From positions 106,996-170,995 of the forward strand of contig NZ_SPHY01000007.1 in NCBI RefSeq assembly GCF_004796535.1: 64,000 nucleotides of DNA, given 5' to 3'. The stretch comes from Sphingomonas flavalba. Its GTDB lineage: Bacteria; Pseudomonadota; Alphaproteobacteria; Sphingomonadales; Sphingomonadaceae. The notes below the pieces were generated by a model, which worked only from the letters and a program-made list of their open reading frames with translations, had not been told where the DNA came from and made no database searches. Below, piece after piece: positions 53,357 through 61,778 of the stretch. How positions within the stretch are numbered: the stretch's first letter is position 1; each line of letters opens with the position of its first letter. The position numbers and the translations under genes are program-made.

Positions 53357-53971
53357 CTATTTGGCCGTCGCCGCGTCGTCCAGCGCGCTGGCGCGCAGAT
53401 GTGCCGGGCGTTTCGCCAGCCGCGCCGCATAGGCGATGAACGCGTCGCGTTTCGGCATCGTGCCGAACTGGACGCCCCACATCACCTGCGCGCCGACATA
53501 GACGTCGGCGGCGGAGAAGCGGTCCCCGGCGACATAGGGGTTGGCGGTGATCGCCTGCTCCAGCACGTCCATGGCCAGATCGTAGTTGCCATAGCCGGCC
53601 AGCCGCCCCTGTTCCGCCGTCGGATCGAATTTCAGCGCGTGGTTGGTCACCGCCTGCTCGACCGGGCCGGCGGCGAAGAACAGCCAGCGGTAATAGGCGC
53701 CGCGCGCGCCGGGCGGCGGGGCCAGTCCGGCGTCGGGAAAAGCGTCGGCCAGATAGGCGCAGATCGCCGCGCATTCGGTGATGACGGTGGCGCCGTGGAC
53801 CAGCGCCGGCACCTTGCCCATCGGGTTGATCGCCAGATAGGGATCCTGCTTCATCGTCGACGCGTAGTCGAGGATCTCGGCGCGGTAGGGCGCGCCGACC
53901 TCCTCCAGCATCCAGCGGGCGATCCGGCCGCGCGACATCGGGTTGGTGTAGAGAATCAGTTCGTCGGCCAT
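53357..53971 (-). CDS. Glutathione S-transferase family protein
   Basis: 204 aa. An N-terminal thioredoxin-like domain (about 1-82) with LILYTNPMSRGRIARWMLEE and the cis-Pro GKVPALV followed by ITECAAICAYLAD (the E-S/C glutathione contact) is followed by a helical C-terminal domain with NPYVAGDRFSAADVYVGAQ near 150. The catalytic position at Ser13 is of the Ser/Cys bacterial class. AAGGAG stands upstream of ATG 53971. It is 46 bp after the dienelactone hydrolase gene on the same strand. Substrate unknown. Confidence 0.9.
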   Translation of the reverse strand: MADELILYTNPMSRGRIARWMLEEVGAPYRAEILDYASTMKQDPYLAINPMGKVPALVHGATVITECAAICAYLADAFPDAGLAPPPGARGAYYRWLFFAAGPVEQAVTNHALKFDPTAEQGRLAGYGNYDLAMDVLEQAITANPYVAGDRFSAADVYVGAQVMWGVQFGTMPKRDAFIAYAARLAKRPAHLRASALDDAATAK

Positions 53972-54017
53972 CGCATCGCTCCTTCGGTTGCGGTCGGTTC
54001 GGGGGCAAACAGCCCGG

Positions 54018-54887
54018 TCAGCCCTTCAGCAGCCGGTCGAAGAAGGCGATCGTCCGGTCCCATGCGAGCTTGGCGGCATCGGCGTTGTAGCGTTCGGCCG
54101 AACTGTCGTTGTTGAACGCGTGGTGGACGCCGGGATAGTCGTGGACGATCACCGGCTTGCCCGCCGCCTTCAGCGCCTCGGCGAACGGATGGGCGGTCTG
54201 GGCGACGCGGGTATCCAGACCGGCGAGTTGCAGCATCAGCGGCACCTTGACCTTCGCCGCTTCCTCCGGCGCCGGAGCGGGGCCGTAATAGGACACGGCG
54301 GCGGCCAGGTTGTGCGCACCGGCGACCGCCAGCCGGTCGACCATCGCGCCGCCCCAGCAGAAGCCGACGACCCCGGCCTTGCGCTCGGCGGCGAAGCGGG
54401 TGAAGGCGGACTGGGCGTCGCGGGTGGCGGCGGCGATGTCGAGCTTGCCGATCATCTCGCGGCCCTTGTCCTCGTCGGCCGGGGTGCCGCCGTCCGGGGC
54501 GAGCAGGTCGACGGCAACGGCGGTGTAGCCGGCCAGCGCCACCCGCCGCGCGACATCGCGGATATGCGGGGTCAGCCCGCGGTTTTCGTGGATGACAACG
54601 ACCACCGCCTTGCCCGGCCCGGCGGCCGGATCGACGACATAGGCGCGCATCGCCCGCCCCGGCGCGCTGTCCCACTGGACCATGCCGGCTTTCAGCCGCG
54701 CGTCGCCCTCGGCGATGATCGCGGCGGCGGCCGGGTTGGCAGCGATGGCGGCCAGCAAGGTTTCCGCCGCCGCCGCGCTGCCGGCGAGCAGGGTCAGTTC
54801 GCGCATGAAGCGGCGGCGGTCGCGTCCCTCATGCGTGAAGTGATCGTAAAGGGCGATGGCGCGGGCGCGGAGTTCGGACGGGTGCAT
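54018..54887 (-). CDS. Dienelactone hydrolase family protein
   Basis: 289 aa alpha/beta hydrolase. The catalytic triad is visible: Cys in VVGFCWGGAMVD, Asp in LAGLDTRV and His in YPGVHHAFNN. An N-terminal extension of about 65 residues contains RDRRRFMRELTLLAGSAAAA, a Tat-like segment but set 20 residues in from the start, so export is uncertain. Start ATG 54887 has GGAGG 6 nt upstream; a frame extension to 55178 crosses non-coding sequence. It is followed by a GST gene. Confidence 0.9.
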   Translation of the reverse strand: MHPSELRARAIALYDHFTHEGRDRRRFMRELTLLAGSAAAAETLLAAIAANPAAAAIIAEGDARLKAGMVQWDSAPGRAMRAYVVDPAAGPGKAVVVVIHENRGLTPHIRDVARRVALAGYTAVAVDLLAPDGGTPADEDKGREMIGKLDIAAATRDAQSAFTRFAAERKAGVVGFCWGGAMVDRLAVAGAHNLAAAVSYYGPAPAPEEAAKVKVPLMLQLAGLDTRVAQTAHPFAEALKAAGKPVIVHDYPGVHHAFNNDSSAERYNADAAKLAWDRTIAFFDRLLKG

Positions 54888-54923
54888 GGCGGGCCTCCAT
54901 GATGGGGCGATGGCGCCCGCAGC

Positions 54924-54951
54924 CGTCATCGCCAGCGTGGCGAAGCCATCC
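54924..54951. repeat. BIME-like interspersed repeat and hairpin
   Basis: cgtcatcgccagcgtggcga and the following agccatcc resemble the widespread intergenic element of the type GTCATTGCGAGCGAAGCGAA. Right after it, gcggcacg / cgtgccgc (54956-54979) can form a hairpin. The 181-bp gap 54888-55068 holds nothing else recognised. Confidence 0.4.
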
Positions 54952-55068
54952 GCATCGCGGCACGGGCTTCCGCGTGCCGCCGGCGCTCCGCCGCCTCGCC
55001 ATGTCGGGCCGGGCAGGAGGACCGATCCTACCCCAATTCGCCGTTCGCCGAAACCGCGTCCGGCGTCG

Positions 55069-57132
55069 CTATTGCGCCGGCGCCTGCCATTTCGGCTTGT
55101 TCCGGTACTGGTCAAACCAGGCGATGATCGCCGAAGCCTTGGCCGCCGCCTGCGACGGGCGGGCGGCGATGCCGCCATGGCTGGCGCCCGGCACCTTGAC
55201 CAGCGCCGTCGGCACGCCGCGCAGTTGCAGTGCGGTGTAATATTGCTCGGATTCGCTGACCGGGGTGCGGTAATCCTCGGCGCCGACCACGACCATCGTC
55301 GGCGTCTTGACGTTGCCGACCAGCGACAGCGGCGACCGCGCCCAATAGCCCTGCGGGTCCTCCCACGGGAATTTGTCGAACCAGTATTGGTGGTACATCG
55401 GCGCGCCGTCCGACGTCAGCGAGAAGCTGGCCCAATCGATCACTGGCTTCTGGGTCACCGCCGCCTTGAACCGGTCGGTCTTGCCGACGATCCAGGCAGT
55501 CAGCACCCCGCCGCCGGAGCCGCCGGTGACGAACAGGTTGTCGGTATCGACATTGCCGGCGGCGATCGCCGCGTCGACCGCGCTCATCAGGTCGCCGTAG
55601 TCGTCGCCGGGATAGGCGTGGTGGATCAGGTTGGCGAATTCGGCGCCGTAGGACGTCGATCCGCGCGGGTTGGTATAAAGCACGATGTAGCCGGCCGCCG
55701 CATAGAGCTGATAGTCGGTCGAAAAGGCCGGGGCGTAGGCGGCGAACGGCCCGCCGTGGATCTCCAGGATCAACGGGTATTTGCGCGCCGGGTCGAAATC
55801 GGGCGGCGTCACCATCCACGCGTCGATCCGGCGGCCGTCGGCGGCGGTGACCGCCAGCGGCTTGACCTGGCCCAGCGCCTTGCCGCCGAGCAGGTCGCGG
55901 TTGAGGCGGGTCAGCCGCCGCGCCTCGCCGCCCTTGCTGACCGAGACGTCGGCCGGGTTGAGCGCGTCGCCGGAGGTGAAGGCGACGGTGCCGTCGCGCG
56001 CGACCGAGAAGCTGCCGCCAGTATAGGGCCGGTCGAGCGCCGATCCGCTGAGGCCGCCGGCGACCGGGCGGATGCTGCCGTCCAGCCCGACGCGGGCGAC
56101 CTTGGTCTCGGCATGATCGTCATAGACGACGAAGATCGCCTTGCCGTCCTCGGCCCAGGCGAGATCGTCGATGCTGCGATCGAGATTGCCGGTCAGCAGG
56201 CGGCTGCCGCTGCCGTCGCGGTTCATCACGTAGAGGCCGACATTCTGGTAGCCGAGATATTTGTCGTCGAAGCCGAGATAGGCGATCGAGCGCCCGTCCG
56301 GCGAGACGACCGGCGCCGCGTCCGGCCCGTCGCGGCTGGTCAGCGCCGTCAGCGCGCCGCCGGCGACGTCGAGCGCGTAGACTTCCGAATTGAGCGGCTT
56401 GCGTTCCCAGTCCTTGTGGCGGTTGGTGCTGAAATAAAGGGTGGCGCCGTCCGGCGACCAGGACAGGGGGCCGCTGTCGTTCAGCGCGCCGAAGGTCAGT
56501 TGGCGCGGCGCGCCGCCGTCCGCCGACACGACGAAGATATGGTCGAAGCCGGGCTTCAGATAGCCGGCACCGTCGGCGCGGTAGGTGAGGGCGGTGATTA
56601 CTTCCAGCGGCGGCGCCCATTTCGCCCCCTCCGGCTTGGCCGGCGCCTTGCCGAATTTCGCCGCGTCGTCCGGTACGGCGGTGATATAGGCGATGCGGTT
56701 GCCGTCCGGCGCCCAGGCGATCGCGCTCGGGCTGTCGGGCAGGCCGGTGACCCGGGCGGTGGCGCCGCTTGCCATCCAGCGCACGTAGAGCTGCGGCGCG
56801 CCGCCGTCCTCCGCCGAGACATAGGCCAGCCGCTTGCCGTCGGGCGACCAGCGCGGGCTCATATGGGCGCCGGGGCCCGCGACCAGCGGCATCTGTGCGC
56901 CGCTGCGCACGTCGACCAGCCAGATTGTCGCGCGGGCGCGATCGGTCATCACGTCGTTGGAGCGGCGGACATAGGCGATCTGGCTGCCATCCGGGCTGAT
57001 CTGCGGGTCCGACGCCACTTCCAGCGAAAACAGGTCGGCGCCCTGGAATGTCCGGACCGGCCCCTCGGCCGGCGCGGCGAGCGCGGGCGACAGGGCAAGG
57101 GCGGCAAGCGGCAGAAAGGCGATGCGGATCAT
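55069..57132 (-). CDS. S9 family prolyl-oligopeptidase-like serine peptidase, exported
   Basis: 687 aa. A signal peptide (MIRIAFLPLAALALSPALA) precedes a beta-propeller of TolB-like repeats (SPDGSQIAYV, SPDGKRLAYV, APDGNRIAYI, SPDGATLYFS; about 45-410) and an alpha/beta-hydrolase domain (430-687). The catalytic triad is Ser539 (GGSGGG), Asp620 (GAEDYRTPV) and His652 (GASHGGI), with DPP/acylaminoacyl peptidase spacing. It is an extracytoplasmic dipeptidyl- or acylaminoacyl-peptidase. Start ATG 57132 has AGGGGGG upstream. A repeat-bearing 96-bp gap separates it from the metallo-beta-lactamase gene on the same strand. Confidence 0.94.
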   Translation of the reverse strand: MIRIAFLPLAALALSPALAAPAEGPVRTFQGADLFSLEVASDPQISPDGSQIAYVRRSNDVMTDRARATIWLVDVRSGAQMPLVAGPGAHMSPRWSPDGKRLAYVSAEDGGAPQLYVRWMASGATARVTGLPDSPSAIAWAPDGNRIAYITAVPDDAAKFGKAPAKPEGAKWAPPLEVITALTYRADGAGYLKPGFDHIFVVSADGGAPRQLTFGALNDSGPLSWSPDGATLYFSTNRHKDWERKPLNSEVYALDVAGGALTALTSRDGPDAAPVVSPDGRSIAYLGFDDKYLGYQNVGLYVMNRDGSGSRLLTGNLDRSIDDLAWAEDGKAIFVVYDDHAETKVARVGLDGSIRPVAGGLSGSALDRPYTGGSFSVARDGTVAFTSGDALNPADVSVSKGGEARRLTRLNRDLLGGKALGQVKPLAVTAADGRRIDAWMVTPPDFDPARKYPLILEIHGGPFAAYAPAFSTDYQLYAAAGYIVLYTNPRGSTSYGAEFANLIHHAYPGDDYGDLMSAVDAAIAAGNVDTDNLFVTGGSGGGVLTAWIVGKTDRFKAAVTQKPVIDWASFSLTSDGAPMYHQYWFDKFPWEDPQGYWARSPLSLVGNVKTPTMVVVGAEDYRTPVSESEQYYTALQLRGVPTALVKVPGASHGGIAARPSQAAAKASAIIAWFDQYRNKPKWQAPAQ

Positions 57133-57203
57133 GGGAATCCCCCCTGAGGACAGGGGGCGACACTCTCCGCAATTCGCGAGGTTTGGCAAGGGGGTACGGC
57201 TCG

Positions 57204-57231
57204 AACTGGTCCGCTTGAAGCGGAAATTCTA
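57204..57231 (-). repeat. Dispersed stop-codon repeat, copy 3
   Basis: aactggtccgcttgaagcgg and the following aaattcta. The palindromic core tccgcttgaagcgga differs by one base from copy 2; two bases are missing before the final cta, which is the TAG stop codon (57231-57229) of the metallo-beta-lactamase gene. Confidence 0.55.
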
Positions 57232-57987
57232 GAGCGCGGCGAGCAGGGCGCGGGTCCGGCCGATGGCGTCGCCGCCGATGCGGCCATGGCCGGGAATGAT
57301 CGTGCGAATATGCGGATAGCGGGCCGCCACGCGTTCCAGGCTGTCGCGCCACGCCGGTACCGACGCGTCTGCAAGATTGCCGATGCTGTCGGCCGCCGCG
57401 TCTTTCAGGAAGCAGCCGCCGAACAGCAGGCGCTGATCGGCGTCCCACAGCACGATATTGTCCGAGCTGTGGCCGGCGCCGGGGTAATAGCATTCCAGGC
57501 CGAAGGCGGCTTCGGCGAAGGGTGCGGGCAGGGCCTGCGCCGACTGCGTTCCGTCGTTCAACAGAGCGCGGGTCAGCGGCAGCATGTGGACGGGTATTCC
57601 GGCGCGCTCGAGGACAGGCAAGGCTGCCGCGCGATCGGCGTGAAAATGGGTGATGATGGCGCCAGAGGGCATCCGGCCGAAGGATCGCTCGCACCACGCG
57701 ATCAGCGCTCGCCCCTGTGCGGGCGTCCAGCCGGGATCGACAAGGGTGAGGGCGTCGCCATTGCGATGGACCAGGCCGTTGGCCGGATAGATCACGCCGC
57801 CGTCGATCGGCGCGGTGGTGGTGAACAGCCAGGTGTGGCGGTCGATCCGCTTGATCCACAGATCGTCGGTGATCGCGGTCATGCCGGTGGCGCCAAGCGC
57901 GGATGCGGTTGGCGGGGCCGCGATCAGGCGGACGGGAAGGGCAACCGCCGCCAGGCCGGCGATACACGTACGGCGGGAGAGAAGCAT
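57229..57987 (-). CDS. Subclass-B1-type metallo-beta-lactamase
   Basis: 252 aa. A Tat-like signal (LSRRTCIAGLAAVALP) precedes the MBL fold. All B1 zinc ligands are present: His114, His116 and Asp118 (THFHADRA), His173 (GAGHSSDN), Cys192 in GGCFLKDA with Lys195, and His234 (IPGHG). The GGCxxK and SIGNLADA segments are typical of B1 carbapenemases such as VIM and NDM. Length and motif spacing also fit. It would hydrolyse beta-lactams in the periplasm. No mobile element or attC site is nearby and base composition matches the neighbourhood, so it looks like an intrinsic chromosomal gene. Start ATG 57987 begins at the signal peptide; a frame to 58068 is not credible. Activity against any drug is not shown by sequence alone. 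Confidence 0.9.
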   Translation of the reverse strand: MLLSRRTCIAGLAAVALPVRLIAAPPTASALGATGMTAITDDLWIKRIDRHTWLFTTTAPIDGGVIYPANGLVHRNGDALTLVDPGWTPAQGRALIAWCERSFGRMPSGAIITHFHADRAAALPVLERAGIPVHMLPLTRALLNDGTQSAQALPAPFAEAAFGLECYYPGAGHSSDNIVLWDADQRLLFGGCFLKDAAADSIGNLADASVPAWRDSLERVAARYPHIRTIIPGHGRIGGDAIGRTRALLAAL

Positions 57988-58078
57988 CGGTGCGCTATGA
58001 CATGCCGGCGCGATCGGCGCGAGGGTGCTGCGACAGGCCGTGCCATGGCCCGGCGTCCACCGGGCCATGGCGATCGGC

Positions 58079-60397
<2,319 letters not shown>

Positions 60398-60484
60398 TCG
60401 GTTCACTCCTCGGGGCCGGCAATGCGGCGCGGCCCGTTCCTCACTATGTCGGAAGGCGGGGCGCGCGCATCAAGGCCGGCGGCC

Positions 60485-60682
60485 TCATCGCCTGAATAGC
60501 GCGTCGGCGCTTGCCCGGTGGTTAACCGCGCCTTCCAGCTTGCCGCGCGTTCTGGCGATTTCCGCCTCCAGCACGGCGATACGTTCGTGCAGCTCCGCCA
60601 CCGACAGCGGATCCAGATCCTGCCGCGTGGCGAGCACCAGCGGATCGGGCGGACGGGCGGGGGAAAAGTCGTCCATGTCCAT
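60485..60682 (-). CDS. DUF1192 family small protein
   Basis: 65 aa. LDPLSVAELHERIAVLEAEI near 24-43 followed by RTRGKLEGAVNHRASADALF is the DUF1192 hallmark, a short coiled coil found in Alphaproteobacteria. Start ATG 60682 (or 60676). It lies 87 bp upstream of clpA on the same strand and diverges from the quinone oxidoreductase gene. Function unknown. Confidence 0.88.
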   Translation of the reverse strand: MDMDDFSPARPPDPLVLATRQDLDPLSVAELHERIAVLEAEIARTRGKLEGAVNHRASADALFRR

Positions 60683-60749
60683 GCCGGGAATGTTGACCCG
60701 ATCCCCGGCGCTGTCAATAACGGCGCCGCTGCAAGACAGGGGAGCAAAG

Positions 60750-61751
60750 ATGGTTTCGCCGCCCGCAACCATGACCGCGATCGACCCGGAAGAAGCCGGC
60801 GGGCCGGAGGTGCTTCGCCCGGTCGAGCGGCCGGTGCCGCTCCCTGGCGCGGGCGAGGTGCTGATCCGCGTCGCCGCCGCCGGCGTCAACCGGCCGGACG
60901 TGATGCAGCGGCGCGGCCTCTACCCGCCGCCGCCCGGTGCGCCGTCGATTCCCGGGTTGGAGGTCGCCGGCACCGTGGTCGCGCTCGGCGATGGTGTTGC
61001 CGGCGTCGATCCCGGCGCCAGGGTTTGCGCCCTGGTCGCCGGCGGCGGCTATGCCGGATATGCGGTGGCGTCTGCCGGCCAGTGCCTGCCGGTGCCGCCG
61101 GCCCTGTCGCTGGTCGAGGCGGCGGCAATGCCGGAAACGCTGTTCACCGTGTGGACCAACCTGTTCGAGCGCGCCTATGCGGTCGACGGCGACGTCGTGC
61201 TGGTCCATGGCGGTACCAGCGGCATCGGCACGATGGCGATCCTGCTCGGCCGATTGTTCGGTCTGACTGTCATCGTTACCGCCGGAAGCGACGCGAAGTG
61301 CGCCCGCGCGCTGGAGATCGGCGCCGCCCACGCGATCAACTATCGCGAGACGGATTTCGTCGAGGCGGTGAAGGAATTGACCGGCGGGCGCGGGGTCAAC
61401 GCGGTGCTCGACATGGTCGGCGGCGACTATGTCGCCCGCAACATCGCCTGCCTTGCGCCGGACGGCCGCCATGTCTCGATCGCCATCCAGCGCGGCGCCG
61501 AGGCGACGGTGCCGTTATGGGCGGTCATGCGCCGCCGGCTGACGCTGACCGGCTCGACGCTCAGGCCCCGTTCAGGTGAGTTCAAGGCATTGGTGGCCGA
61601 CGAGCTCCGCCGCGAGGTGTGGCCGCATGTCGAGGCCGGGCGGCTGAAGCCGGTCATCGATTCCACCTTCGCGCTGGCGGAGGCGGGCGCGGCCCATGCC
61701 CGGATGGAGAGCGGGGAACATGTCGGGAAGATCGTCCTTACCGTCGCGTAG
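60750..61751 (+). CDS. Zinc-independent quinone oxidoreductase (PIG3-type MDR)
   Basis: 333 aa medium-chain dehydrogenase/reductase without zinc ligands. AAGVNRPDVMQRRGLYPPPPGA near 45 is quoted as GVNRPDVMQRRGLYPPPPG and is the PIG3/QOR hallmark; VLVHGGTSGIGTMAI near 155 is the NADPH loop, and DSTFALAEAGAAHARMESGEHVGKIVL near the end is typical, quoted as AEAGAAHARMESGEHVGK. It reduces quinones or enones with NADPH. Start ATG 60750 has AGGGGAG upstream. It is 27 bp upstream of the TonB receptor gene. Confidence 0.93.
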   Translation: MVSPPATMTAIDPEEAGGPEVLRPVERPVPLPGAGEVLIRVAAAGVNRPDVMQRRGLYPPPPGAPSIPGLEVAGTVVALGDGVAGVDPGARVCALVAGGGYAGYAVASAGQCLPVPPALSLVEAAAMPETLFTVWTNLFERAYAVDGDVVLVHGGTSGIGTMAILLGRLFGLTVIVTAGSDAKCARALEIGAAHAINYRETDFVEAVKELTGGRGVNAVLDMVGGDYVARNIACLAPDGRHVSIAIQRGAEATVPLWAVMRRRLTLTGSTLRPRSGEFKALVADELRREVWPHVEAGRLKPVIDSTFALAEAGAAHARMESGEHVGKIVLTVA

Positions 61752-61778
61752 GGGCGGCAGGGCGGAGTAGGGCGTTCG

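Noticed and set aside
54856..57147. A 763-codon open frame antisense to the S9 peptidase
   Set aside because: Shadow of a clear peptidase with intact triad on the other strand.
57229..57987. The metallo-beta-lactamase as a mobile cassette
   Set aside because: No integron attC-like site, transposase or composition shift flanks it; the adjacent repeat is the same dispersed element found at two other gene ends.
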